A stretch of 64,000 bases of DNA from Lasiodiplodia sp. COLG20 (GCA_009801085.1 VNWV01000006.1:930001-994000), one strand, 5' to 3'; positions 34,821 through 46,111 are shown, counted from the stretch's first letter. Translations and numbers: made by a program. The notes: generated from the letters alone by a model not told the origin.

Positions 34821-36258
34821 TTACAAAAAGATCTTTCCGGCCTTTGCGTCCCACTCATCATCCCATCTCTTGTCGCATTCCTTCAATGCGCCTTCTTTCA
34901 GTCTTGCAAGCCCCTCGTCATTAGTGAACAAATCTAACAGGAGCTCTCTCAATTCAGCGGAACTGCCGAAGCCTTTTCCGTTCACACCTTCCTTCACGAG
35001 CTCCGACCAAGCTTCGAACTGACTCCATCCCACCACTGGCAGACCGGCACCGAACATGTCGACGACCTTCATCGGCAAGTCGACTCCGGAAGAAGACGTA
35101 TGCAAAGACACGCCCAGGTCTGCAAAGCTGAGCATTGTGGCGTAATCCTCCATGCTGAGCCAGGCGGTGCGTATGCGGACGCGCTCGAGCTTCCTCTCGG
35201 ATTCCATGGCGGCGATCCGGGACAGGTAGTAATCCTTTTGCGGGCCCTTTCCGGTGATCACCGCAAGGATCGTTGGTAGGTTCCGTGCAGTCGCGATGGC
35301 GGAGTAACCTGCCAGGGCGTCTAGTAGGATGGAAAAGTCTTCGTCTGCGGTCCAAGAAGTGGAACTGACGAGGAGTCGTGTTGGCCCGTTGTGCTCTGGC
35401 CAGCCTAGACGCTTCGAGAGCTCTCGGAAGCCTTCCTTGCGAGCTCCGTCTGAGCGGCAGGGCTGGAAGTGCGCCGGGGGTCGATCGTACAGAGGCACTA
35501 CGTACTGTCTGCCGTGTTTCTCACGAAGGACGCGAGCCATTGCCTCAGTAACTGTAAAGTTGACTGGAGCACTGCGGGAGACGGCATACTCGTACGTCTC
35601 GGAAATCCGAACCAGAGGATGCTTGGAGCCAAGCTTCAGGGCCAGGATCGAGTGCCCAAAGTTGTGCCAGTCTATGCACAGGGTTGTGTTGCGCAAGAGA
35701 CAGACAACATGGGCGACGAGCAGCGTCGGTATGGACGGGGGGTTCTAGAAATGCTTGATCAGTGACGTTCCTGAGAAAGACTCGGCAGTTGGCATACCTG
35801 TACCAAAGTGAACTTTGCGGGGACTGTGCGGTATGCCAGTGCAGAAAAGAGGCCCCATGTCTGCCAGAGGACCTTAAGAGGGGCCATTCCCAGGAACAGC
35901 AACTTGTTGTCCGTCTGATAGCGTTTCGGCCATGGCGGGATTGCAACCACCTTGACCTTGGGGCTGGATTCCAGGAAAGCGTGCAGTTCGGATTCTCGAG
36001 CCCGTCGTTAGCATGGGCGCCACGGTAAGAGGACAGGACAAGGTGCAAACCTTTGTATCCTACAATGTCAACGTTGTGTCCGTGTTTGGCAAGGCTGATG
36101 GCATGGTACTGCATGCGCGGGCTCCGGCCAATGTCACCCAGCACGACGACCTGCACAGTGGCATCGGGCGAGGCCGGGGCATAGCGGGAGGGCGCGAGCA
36201 GCACGCCGCAGACGCCCAACAAGGCAAGGGCGCCAAGAATGAGCCAGATCAAAATCAT
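34821..36258 (-). CDS. alg1: Chitobiosyldiphosphodolichol beta-1,4-mannosyltransferase Alg1
   Basis: Adds the first mannose to GlcNAc2-PP-dolichol on the cytosolic ER face. Three exons, 36051-36258, 35798-35994 and 34821-35744, give 442 residues. An N-terminal anchor helix ([20 protein letters not shown]) precedes [20 protein letters not shown], the donor-side GT-B motif. Later motifs are [53 protein letters not shown] and [20 protein letters not shown], the family's GT33 signature with the catalytic-site Glu/Asp region conserved. The first intron has a GTTTGC donor but a perfect GCTAACGAC branch site. The gene is divergent from msc2 with 414 bp between starts. Confidence 0.95.
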
Positions 36259-36672
36259 CGCCAGGCCGGAGCGGGTGTGGTAACGTGGTCGAACGAGAGA
36301 AGTAGCACGTGATGAATGGGTATCTTATCTGGGCGATCAACTGCCGGATCGAGGCGGACAAAGAGGCGCCGATAGGCGCGAGCGCAAGCGGCGGAAGGCA
36401 GCGTTGATGTGTGTTTCGCGCGCCTGGGCCCGCGCGCCACGGACTAGCGCAGGGTTTAGCCAGGGCCGCGGGCGCGTCGAGAGCTCGGGACGCCCCTGAG
36501 GCGCAGCGTGCGAATGGAGCGCAGCATCCCCCGGGACGCCTTTCCGTCTCTTTCACGAACTGCGCAGCATTCGGTCCTTGCCCTGGGACTGTCGCGTCGG
36601 TGCAGCTTCTCCGCAGAGGCAGCTGCGACCTCGCATTCCGATAACGACCACCGCCCCAACATCAACGCCTGA
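36259..36672. promoter_or_regulatory. Bidirectional promoter region (alg1 / msc2)
   Basis: 414 bp between divergent ATGs. GC-rich with a repeated GCGCGCC-like core around 36415-36440. No TATA box seen. Confidence 0.55.
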
Positions 36673-39600
36673 ATGGCATCCACCAGCGCCACCTACGCGC
36701 TCCCTCTCGACTCCTCCCTGCACATCCACCCTCAGCATGGACGTGCCCACCACCACCACCACCACTATAGCAATTCCCTGCTGCCCGACCGGTCGCCCAG
36801 CTGGTCCTCGAACCACAACGGTGCTGCTTTGAAGAAAGCGCACTCGCACGGCAGCCTCCAAGCTCCTGCGCCCGCTCCCTTCGCGCCGCCCGCCCAATCC
36901 TCCAACACCAGCACCGACGCCGCCCTCATGAAGGGTCGCCCGAGTCTGCGCCCGCGCGGCGAGTCCGACCTTGGCCGCCCCGCCTCGGCCGGCTCTGTGG
37001 AAACCTCGTCGGGCTATGGCTTTCCGCCCGTGGGCAAGCACGCCGAAGACGCTGCGTACGTGACCATCCCACGCCTCAATTGCGCCTTTGGGCTCGCTAA
37101 CGGTCCTCTAGGCCCGCTAACAAGGCCATTGCCATCCTCACGGGTGCGCTGGTTCCTCTGCCCTACATTCTGGCATCATTGGCCTTCGCCGCGCGCCCGG
37201 AATCCCCCTCCGCAGACGCACCGTCCGATTCCGCCCTCGACCGGTTACGCGCTGCAGTGTCGGACGAGGAGCCTGCCGCACATCTTGCCCAGCCGCAGGA
37301 TCGTTCACCACTTCTCGAAACGTGCATCCTCGCCTCCGGGACGCTCCTGCTCACCGCGCTCTTGGCTAAAGCCAGGCCGCATGCTCCAAGTCTCGACCGG
37401 AGAAGAGCAAAGTATGCGGAGAAGGGAGAGTCGGCGCGCGCTGTGGGACAGATTAAGAAATTGGCCACCACCGTTCTCAGCGTCGGATTGCCATTTTACG
37501 CCGCCGCGCAGCTCGGTGGTGCTCGGGCAGGCGTGGCCATCTTGACCGCCATCGCTTATGGTCTGTGTGGCACGAATGCTGCGCCTCGGCCTCTCTTGGC
37601 CGTTCGGCGCATGATCCAGGATAAGCAGCTGCTTTGCGCCTATCTCGGTCTGGGCCTCGTCTGCGACATCATGGGGTTCTCAACCTCGACGAGCACATGG
37701 CAGCTTGTGACGGGCTACATGGCACTTGCGACGACGATCTTGGTACTTCCACCACCGATGCCGATCTCCGTCCACACGATTCCACCGCCTCCGCAGGCCA
37801 ACGGCATCAATGGCGGGCTTTCGCCGCTGATTGAAAGTCCGGAAAAGGTTCCAATGGCACTGAGCTCCACTTCAATCACGACTTCCCCACTCGTCCTGTC
37901 CCAGGATGACATAACGACGACATTCGTTTCAGGTGCACTTCTCAGCGTTTTCACTATCCTCTTTCTTTCGACTTTCCAAACGGCGCCATTCTTTGCGACT
38001 TCAACGGCGTTCGTCTCTGTACTTTCTGCGGCTTCTGCCGCGAGCTTCTACGTTTTTGCGCAGCCTGCAGCTTTGCGGTCCTCTGACAAATCGGCTCTCA
38101 TTGCCGGCTGCGCTTCTGCAGCCGTGACCACGCTCACCCTTTCTTCTGGTTCCTGGATGGCCTCCTTCGCCGACATCCTCTTCCCCGGTCTTGCATATTT
38201 TACAGTCTCCAAAGGAGCCGCATTATCTCCCGCGTCTCACCACCATGACCATGACCACGACCACAAAGGTCATCACCACCACCATGCACACGGACCGCAT
38301 GCCCATGACAAGCATTCGAAACTCACGGGACTTTTGCTGAAGAACGTCGAAGCCGGTGGCCTTGTGCACAGCATCCTTGTGGAGAAGGATTCCCGCCGCA
38401 TTGCCTATTTTGGATGGTGAGTTGTGAATATTCATTGGACCGATGCTTTGACGAAGTTGGTCGTACACTCACACTATCACAGCCTGAATCTCGCCTTCAT
38501 GGCTGTCCAATTTTTCTACGGCTTCGTGACCGGATCGCTGGGGCTGCTCACCGACAGCATCCACATGTTCTTCGATTGCGCCGGACTCGCCGTGGGTCTC
38601 ATCGCAGCTGTAATGAGCAAATGGCCGCCGAACGCGCGATTCCCGTACGGCTATGGCAAGGTCGATACCTTGTCAGGTTTCGCCAACGGCATATTTTTGA
38701 TGTGAGAAAACCCTCCCTCTGTAGCATCACCTGCTAACCCTCGCACTAGTCTCGTGAGTTTCGAAATCATTCTAGATGCGTTCGAACGCATTTGGGAGGG
38801 CCACGAGCTTCGTCGCCTGGACGAACTTCTCGTCGTCAGTGTGCTTGGTTTGGTAGTCAACATTGTCGGCCTCACCGCGATGGGTCACGCTCATGCGCAT
38901 GGCCACGGCGGTCACGACCACCACCATCACGGCGACGAGAACATGCAAGGTATTTTCCTGCACATTCTGGCAGACGCCCTCGGGTCTGTCGCCGTGATAG
39001 TTTCCACACTCCTTACCAAATGGAACGGCTGGAGCGGCTGGGACCCTCTCGCGTCGTCCATTATTGCGCTGTTGATCTTCTTCTCTGCGCTACCGCTCAC
39101 TCTTGGGTCTGGCATGCGGTTATTGCTCTGTAACAACCAGCAGGTCGAAGATGCGCTAAAGGATGTCCTTCGAGACCTCAACTCCATCCGCGGTGTTGTT
39201 AGCTACAGTGCCCCCCGCTTCTGGATCGAGGACATCGGCGCTGCGCACGAGAGGGGACACGGACACTCGCATGCCCATGGAGGGGGACACGACTGTGGCC
39301 ACGGTCATGACCGTGGTCATGACCACGAGCATAGCCACGGCCACAACCACGAGCATAGCCACAACCACGACCATCACCATGATCACAACCACTCTCATTC
39401 GCACGACCACGGCGATTCGCACTCGCACAGCCACAGCCATAGCCACAGCCATGAACACAGTCACAGCCATGCTGATGGTCACGACCACGACCATGACCAC
39501 GACCATACGGAGCAGAACATTTTGGGCGTTATTCACGTCGTTGCCTCGAAGACGGCAGATCTCGAAGACGTTCGTCAGAGGACAACTGCATTCCTCACCG

Positions 39601-39677
39601 AGAAGAAGCTGGATGTATTCGTCCACGTCGAAAGAGAGGGTGATAGATGCTGGTGCGGCGGCGGACAAAACTTTTAG
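36673..39677 (+). CDS. msc2: Endomembrane zinc transporter Msc2 (cation diffusion facilitator)
   Basis: Msc2 moves zinc into the ER/early secretory lumen, in yeast as a heterodimer with Zrg17. Four exons, 36673-37055, 37112-38416, 38483-38701 and 38750-39677, give 944 residues. The N-terminus is disordered with a His6 tract (HGRAHHHHHHYS). About ten extra N-terminal helices (for example PLPYILASLAFAA, VLSVGLPFYAAAQL) precede the CDF core, the Msc2/ZnT5 layout. The core has the zinc-site pairs HxxxD: HMFFD in SLGLLTDSIHMFFDCAGL and HILAD in the next pair. Junction two gives FGW/CLNLAF, junction three ANGIFLILVSFEI. A very long His loop (39246-39515) precedes the C-terminal cytosolic domain (NILGVIHVVAS..VHVEREGD). 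Confidence 0.94.
39246..39515 (+). repeat. His-rich low-complexity coding repeat in msc2
   Basis: About 90 codons of alternating His with Asp, Ser, Glu, Gly and Asn (patterns HGH, HDH, HSHS). Smaller His patches lie at 38240-38310 and 38886-38935. Probable zinc-binding or sensing loop; the nucleotide repeat CAC/CAT-GAC/AGC is prone to length change. Confidence 0.85.
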
Positions 39678-40536
39678 ACCTTCCTGTTGTGCATGGGTGC
39701 AACGGCGGGTAGAATTCAAATGTATCATAATTGCTGCTTCAAACAGAGTTTGTTGCCTTTTCGTGCTCAAGAATTTTTTGCACAAATGATGTAGTTTTAG
39801 ACGTCATGCGCATTCAGATTATGTTTATAATGAATATCTGTATCAATGCAACCATTGATGAATATGAAGTGAGCTATAGCTACGCTCTTTAGATAGCACT
39901 CCTTATTAGGCGTGACCAGCCTTCTAACATCGCACGCTGACGTGACTCTCCTCTTATCTACTCGCTTGACATCCAGCTGTGTGCCGAGCCTCAGCGTAAG
40001 CCCAGCATCTGGGATTCTCCGAGCATATGCGTTTTTCTAGTTTGCAAGATTAGACTATTTTCTCTTCAGCAGCTTTACGAACATCGCAACGTAGACGATA
40101 CAAGCTTTTCCTCGGTCTATGCGTGGTCAGAGTTGTTAATGGAAGTCTAGCTCACCATAAATAGTTCCACTGAAGCAAATGTAAGGGAAGTCTATCAATT
40201 TTGTCCATTCAATCATTAAGAGAAAAGAACCCCCAAGAGTAAAGGCCGAAAGAGACTAGCATGTTGTTGCTTATGCTGTCGATGTGTAAAATAAAAGCAA
40301 AAAAAAGAGCAAATGCCGAAAAGGACTAGCATATTGTTGCGCATGCCGTCCATGTGTAAAAGAAAAGCAGAAGGAAGAGAAAGAGGAGATTCAGAAAGCA
40401 GAGACTGGTAATGAATGAAAGGAGATGTAGAGGAAAGCTCTCGAACAACTTTTACCCGCCGCGAAGGCCGTCAAAGCATTGACTGTAGCTGATGCAACGG
40501 ATTGACGCAAGATCAAGCTTCGAACTGGGGCAGCGT
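39678..40536. other. AT-rich convergent spacer
   Basis: Lower GC than the flanking genes. Contains a 70-bp tandem duplication (listed separately) and purine-rich tracts at 40370-40440. No gene supported. Confidence 0.6.
40234..40373. repeat. Degenerate 70-bp tandem duplication
   Basis: Two adjacent units (40234-40303 and 40304-40373) share GCCGAAA..GACTAGCAT, TTGTTGC and GTCNATGTGTAAAA at a constant 70-bp offset, with about one mismatch in seven, several of them C/T or G/A. Confidence 0.85.
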
Positions 40537-43500
40537 TTACTCGATGATATCCACGTGGTGATCGCAGATGTCCTTCAGTAGGTTCGGAGCAGCGATCGGC
40601 TCACCAACCACGTCAATGGATGGAGGTCCCCCCATTGGGCCGCGTTGGTCAGTGGGGCGGTTTATACGACCGTGAATGAAACTCTGGGGCATAAGAAGCT
40701 TCTGAAGCTCAATGTTCCGCTTCAACTCGTTCCAGTCGACCGTGTAAGAGCACAGAATACCCATGTCGTGGCAGTTCTTACATTGGTTGGTCTGCCCAAA
40801 CCTTTCGCAACTGAGTCGCTGATCGTCTGCCCGAGTAGTTTTCGTGCTGCTGGCGTTGGCGGCGCCCCACGCAGCACGCACCAACATTTCGAACCCGTCC
40901 AAACTCTGTATGGTAACGCCGCTAGGTCTCAACTTGTTGAGGAGGCAGAAATCGCAATTCTTGTCGTAGTGGGTGTTGCCTCCGGCATTCCTCAGGGGAC
41001 GCTCAGACCAAGCCAGGTCTATATTTTTAGCCCCGGCTGCGTGCAGCTCCTGCTTGATCGTCTCCTTCGTCTTGGCTATCGGACCATGTCCAATAAATGT
41101 CTCAGGGATGTTGTTGATGGTCCACGTCTGCTCCATGTGATTGTAGGTGTATGCCTTGATGTCGCCGGTACCAAGATTCGGCCACCATACCGGTCGATAC
41201 TGGGTCTCCATTGTCCTTTTCATGAAGAAGTTGATGAGAGCCATTGTCTCTGCATAGAGTTGAACCGAGCCTGGAATTGGTGGTATGTTGTTCCTACCCT
41301 GCATGGGCGAGACCTTTGCTGTTGGATCGCTCGAGTCCTGGAAATAGTGGGTGCGCCACTGGCCCTTGTTCTCGTACTCAAACCTTATGCCGAGCCTTTT
41401 GGCCTCAGCCCAGTCTTGCCAATGGCCAAGGTCAGGGAGAAGTGCATAGGGTTTGGGGTGCCGACCATGCTTCTTGATCTCCACGACCACATAATACGCC
41501 TGGCCAATCTTCAGCTCAGGGGGGAGTTGTTAGACTTGCAATAAACGGCATCTTCAGCACCCCTCCCGCCCTTGGGACCGTACAGTGAGAATATGACTTC
41601 ACGCGACGAGTTTAACGGTACCGCTGGTTTCCGGAAGATGTAGTAGTCTTCCGTCTCTTGTCGCACCCAGATCGTACCCTCGTTCTTCCCGGGTCGCTCG
41701 TAGAGAGGGGAGCTTATGTTCAGGCCCTCCCAATTCTTCTTTTTGTTCACCCATCCAGTCTGAGCAAAGACTTGGTTGGCCATGGTCATAATCTCCTGTG
41801 CATATTGCCTATGCACCTCGGCTCTTTCCTGCTTGTTCGTGATTTGCCATGGAGGAACCCTCGAGATCCTGCTGTCCTGGTCACTCGCTCCTACGTCGAG
41901 GTCCTCGAGTGCATCTCCTAGTTCGTCTGCCTCGATTTCCACCTCGCCATCACAATCCCGAATGGCGCTGATGGCTTGATCGTGTAATCCAGGATTTCCA
42001 GGTTGCACGAAGACACAGTATAACCCGCAAAGACACATGATCAACTGTTCGATGAGACGTCTTGTACTCGGGTCGTAATTTGGAAGCGAGCAAATGATTA
42101 TGAACCGACGTAGTTCGATGTCGGTAGTCCTCGCGGTCCGGTAATGGAAGTCATTGTACTGCCGATTATTGGGGTTCTTGAGACTTTGTGTATGATTGTG
42201 ATCTCGGTTAATGTAATGCCCACTCTGACCCCCGTACGCGTACGACTTGCCTCTAACTCTTCCTGGATAAAGGATAAGATAGACTGCGCTGGCAGAATTT
42301 GCCCCATGGTTTCCAACAGATCGATATTGTGCATCCCGGCTCGATCCTGCCTCAGCAAGGTCCGCCAGAGAAAAATGAACTCCATTGAAAAGCTCAAACA
42401 CGTTGGCCTTTTTCATTGAATCCATGACCTTGACAGCAAAAGTCTGACGAAGTTCGTGGGTGGCGATGAGATTTGCCATGCCTGTCGGAATGGGATCGTT
42501 CAACTTGGTAAAGCCATGAAGTACTCCTGTAATCGTCTTGAAGAGGGTGTTGCTTTCGAGGTCTTTGCGCTGATTTGAAGACAAGAGCTTGTTCGAAAGC
42601 TGAAGTTGGGCAGAGCCGTATGTCTTGGACCACGAGAAGTTCAGCGCATTGTTAGGAATCCAACCTTGTGGATGTCCCGGGCGGAATGGAAAGCCGACTT
42701 TGGTCCATTGAGTATCTGGGCTCATCCTGAAAAGGAAACCCTCCTCGTTTGCCTTTGCAGCGATAGAGTCTGGGACCTTAGGGTGTACCGGGACATCGTA
42801 CTTCAGAGTGACAGGGCACTTGAGGAATTCCAGTTGGCACATAGGAATCCAACCGCAGGGCGCTTTAAGGATGTCCTTTTCTCGCTGGAACAACAACACC
42901 CTAGCCCAGCGGTTATTGTACCCGAGTGCGATGATATGGCCGATTTCACCGGAGTTGCAGGCCTGCTGATAGGAGTAAGGTGGGGTTTCTTCTGGGATCC
43001 AAAACTTTTGCGGTGTGAATCCGCGCGGGATGCGGCAAAGCTTGCCTTTGTCCTCTTTCACCGCCGGCTTGCCAATCCAACCTAGTCGGAGAATTCCGGC
43101 GGGAACGTGTCCGGATCTGTAGGCTTCTCCATCGAGCGTACAGACTGAGACGTATGCCTGGCTGTCGTCGACCTTGTGGACCAGAAGTTGTACTCCCTGT
43201 GCGACCGAGAGGAGATTGACGCCAGGGTCGTTTTCACGTAATTCCTTCTCGAGATACGGCTTGACAATGTAAGCCGGCCGGCCGATAATGCGGAATGGTG
43301 CCAGTTCGTCATCCGGATAGCCCACCCTGAGGCAGTTTGCAGGAATAAATCCTTCCTTGCCTCCATCAAGCTTGACTCTGCACCATTGCTTGGCGCCTTT
43401 CAAGGCTAAGATCTGCCGGTTTGATTCTTCTGCACGCTTATCCTGTCCTTGATTGCAGGGTAGTCGTTCGAAGGAATGATCCCCACAGGCGCAAAGTTGT

Positions 43501-44149
43501 AGATGAAGTCGTGCATCACAACGAAGGTCTTGCCAACATCACGACGCTTTCCGATGTGACCCAGGTATGGTTGAATGATATCGGTAGGAGCCTTAACCTC
43601 AGGCCCAAGCTGCCCGTCCTGCTTTGTAAATTGCACCCTGATCACGTCCCCTGCGACTGGATCGACAACTCTAGACATGAGCCCCGCCTTTCCCTTGATG
43701 AATTGATAGCCGAGGAACTCTCTAGTCTGGGTCACCACAAAATGCTTGCCATCGTCGTGGACAGTGGCCAACCTTCCTGGGTAGACGTCGATCAAATGAA
43801 GTGGAACCCAGCCCCAGCCGAAGGGGTGAACGCGGACGTGAGCCCACTTTCTTCCTTGTTCATCGGTGCGGGTGGTACTTGGTCTCGTTATTCCCCCGGG
43901 GTGCTGGTCATCAAGCTGAATCTGGATAGCCTTCAGAATTGGAAAGCCGTCTTGCGGCACCCAGCTCTGGCCCTCCTTCAACCTGAATGGCCTACAGCCA
44001 TGCCAAATGTAGTCTTCCTGGTTCGGCCCCTCACTGTTGGAGCCTTCAGTTGGATCTCGAGGAGGGGAGGCGGGCTCCGAGCCAGGGACTGAACGAGGCT
44101 TTCTAGCTTGAGCCTCGGCTTTCTCACGAGTTTTACCGGCGCCAGCCAT
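40537..44149 (-). pseudogene. Large SH3-like-repeat protein gene, frame broken at two points
   Basis: Three consecutive minus-strand frames (44149-43406, 43403-41511, 41490-40537) read as one protein of about 1200 residues. Start MAGAGKTREKAEAQ. Repeated SH3-like modules are visible: WVPQDGFPILKAIQI..WAHVRVHPFGWGWVPLHL, then KGAKQWCRVKLDGGKEGFIP, then CGWIPMCQLEF and GHPQGWIPNN. The C-terminal third has paired cysteines (CDFC; CERFGQTNQCKNCHDMGILC), like small zinc-binding tails of fungal unknowns. Break 1, near 43417, falls inside one SH3 module and needs one extra base in a CCGG. Break 2, at a run of six G (41519-41524), could be a one-base loss or a 47-nt intron with a GTTTAT donor and a TCTAAC branch. 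I do not recognise the family. It may be a pseudogene, a gene with assembly errors, or a gene with odd splicing. Confidence 0.6.
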
Positions 44150-44244
44150 GATCTCTTGTAAAGAGAGGTTGACAATGATGGCCGGAGCCTGCCCTACTCT
44201 CAAGAAAGACGGCGTGTCAGCAAGGTGCCATACTTCCAAAGAAT

Positions 44245-44358
44245 AAAACAACATGTAGGTAGTTGAAGCTATCGTCCGGACGAGAGTGTAGACTTTTTAA
44301 TTCGACACTGTCATCCGCACGATAGCTTCAACTGCCTATGACATGGTCGAAATAAATT
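44245..44358. repeat. Foldback (MITE-like) element, copy C
   Basis: Arm GTAGGTAGTTGAAGCTATCG with CCGGACG, loop GTGTAGACTTTTTAATTCGA, then the inverted arm CGATAGCTTCAACTGCC and ATGACATG. Similar to copies A and B. It lies 96 bp upstream of the SH3-like gene's ATG. Confidence 0.9.
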
Positions 44359-45086
44359 GACGGTAGCGCCCGCTGGAGTGACTTACACAGCTTATCGGTT
44401 GGTTGTCTGGTCTGCGGCCGCTTCGAGTTGATCGTGAACCCCAAGAGCCTACAGTATGAATCAGCGACAACTGACGCGCAGAATTGTGGGTGGTTTCAAC
44501 GGTCAGGTCAAGCGGTGTCGAAGAAAGGGCAAAGGGCGGTGGATGATAGCAAGAAGGACGTAGCGCAAGGCGGTTATGCTGGCACACGTACCTCAAATTT
44601 GAGCATGCGCGACCTTGGTTCAGAAGCTGGTGGAGGACGGAGTTGATGAGTAGGTTGAGGAAGAGGAGGGAGTGAAGGTGGTCGCAAAGATTTTACGGAG
44701 CCACGAGGCAGGTGCGCCAGGCGAAAGCTGACTGAAGAGTTTCTCCGATCAGATGCCCTTGGTTTCCAGGGTGATCGATTGTCAGGTGGACGTGAAAGTG
44801 CTTTGTGAAGAAGGTGCGCAAGATGGTCCATAGAATATCTGCAGGCAGCGTAGAATATATACGCTGCCAGTGAACTAACCAGTAGCAAACGGCAAACGGA
44901 GTGGCAGAAAACAGCAAACGAAGGTAGGCGGATAGCATGGCATCCTCCTCCTCTGTCGCTTTGTTTGCTTCCTCCTCTTCATGGCAAACTGGTCACGGTT
45001 CCATAGACACGCAGGAAGTAGCTTCGAAGCTGAGTGGAAGAAGTTAGGGGCAATTACCAAACAGCATATCTGAGACGTCCAATTCC
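44359..45086. other. Spacer between foldback copy C and an MFS relic
   Basis: Overlapping short frames only. No motif found. Confidence 0.5.
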
Positions 45087-45266
45087 TCAAACTTTGACCT
45101 TCAACTTCAAGCCCACCAATGCCGTCCTGCTGAACAGGATGAAGACGGCGCCGGCGATCTGCATGACGCCGCAAAAGATCTTCAGGCCGGTGAAGCTCCC
45201 GTCCTCGGCGGCGACGATGGCGCCGGCGATGGGGTTGGAGATGAGGGCAGCAATAGAGATCAATCG
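45087..45266 (-). pseudogene. Orphan last exon of an MFS transporter
   Basis: The minus strand encodes LISIAALISNPIAGAIVAAE, then FTGLKIFCGVMQIAGAVFIL and a basic tail KLKVKV before TGA. This is the typical last two-helix segment of a monocarboxylate/riboflavin-type MFS carrier (ALIGNPIAGA followed by YTGLQ). A splice acceptor (CGCAACAG, with a CACTGACG branch site) sits just upstream at 45267-45290. Beyond it no transporter sequence appears: the space is taken by a plus-strand gene starting at 45419. I infer a truncated remnant; the rest was lost or displaced. Confidence 0.7.
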
Positions 45267-45418
45267 CTGTTGCGGTTCTCGGAGCGGGCTACGTCAGTGC
45301 TGTGTTGGAAATGGCAGGTGCTTGGCCGCTCCTGCTCAGTTCGACCGTCTGGTGTAGCAGGCATCTTCAGAACGCCAGTCAGTCAACCAGTCGAACCACC
45401 AATCAACAAGAAATCACC

Positions 45419-46111
45419 ATGCCGAACAGGAAGCTTACCATTGTTGACGGCCCGTTAACTGTCGCAGGACAGGTCATCGACCCCCTGCCCGAATTCGACG
45501 AAATTTTTACGGACTTCGGTCCAATTGGTGTCTCTCCGCTGCCGCCGCCGCCCACACCTCCCCTGGCCAGTCCGCCGCCCGACGACTTAGCCGCATCTGG
45601 CGATGAAGACGTTGGCGACCCTCAGTGGAGGGTCCGCCAAGAGTTGGCGGAGAAGCTGGAGAACGAGGGGGCTCTGCCTTCGGGCAAGAAGAAAGCTCGC
45701 GCCGCGCCTGCCAAGGGCAAGAAGGCCGCAAAGGCCCAGAAGGGCAAGGCCCAGAAGGGCAAGGCCCAGAAGGGCAAGGCCCAGAAGGGCAAGGCCCAGA
45801 AGGGCAGAGGCAAGAAGGCCAAACAGGCCGAGGAGGAGGAGGAGGAGGAGGACGACGACGACGACGACGTCGACGTCGAGATGGGTGGTGTTGGTGGTGG
45901 TGAGGAGGAGTGGGCTCCTCAGCAAAAGTATAACCCTAGTTACATTTCATACTGCGTTTTCTAACGAATAGCAACAAGCCTCCGATCAAGAGTGTACGTA
46001 CCATGGATTTTTACCAAAGCTAACTGAGTTTATAGGCGCAAGGCGATTGAGGATGTTTCCCCGGCGCCCAAAAGGGTGACCCGATCGGCCACCAAGGCCA
46101 AGAAATTGTAG
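45419..46111 (+). CDS. Lys/Ala-rich and acidic protein with AQKGK repeats (nuclear-type, unknown)
   Basis: Starts MPNRKLTIVDGPLTVAGQ with a good context (AAATCACCATG). A Pro-rich segment (PLPPPPTPPLASPPP) is followed by WRVRQELAEKLENEGAL, a basic block with five AQKGK units, and an acidic run of Glu then Asp. An intron begins at GTATAAC (45929) with a TTCTAACG branch site near 45958. The true C-terminus is the frame KAIEDVSPAPKRVTRSATKA..KKL with TAG at 46109-46111, reached through a small middle exon (about 45980-45995) and a second intron ending TTTATAG at 46036. Which AG starts the middle exon is uncertain; the CAACAAG site keeps the frame. Basic/acidic blocks and the KRVTRSATKAKK tail suggest chromatin or nucleolar binding, by composition only. 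Confidence 0.6.
45734..45808 (+). repeat. 15-bp minisatellite, five units
   Basis: GCCCAGAAGGGCAAG is repeated five times head to tail (last unit ends GGCAGA), encoding AQKGK. The near-perfect identity points to recent expansion. Confidence 0.95.

Noticed and set aside
39246..39515. CRISPR-like or satellite array
   Set aside because: The repetition is His-rich coding sequence in the msc2 frame; eukaryotic genome, no spacer structure.
41511..41530. Programmed ribosomal frameshift at the G/C run
   Set aside because: No known slippery heptamer with pseudoknot geometry could be shown, and an intron or base loss explains the break more simply.
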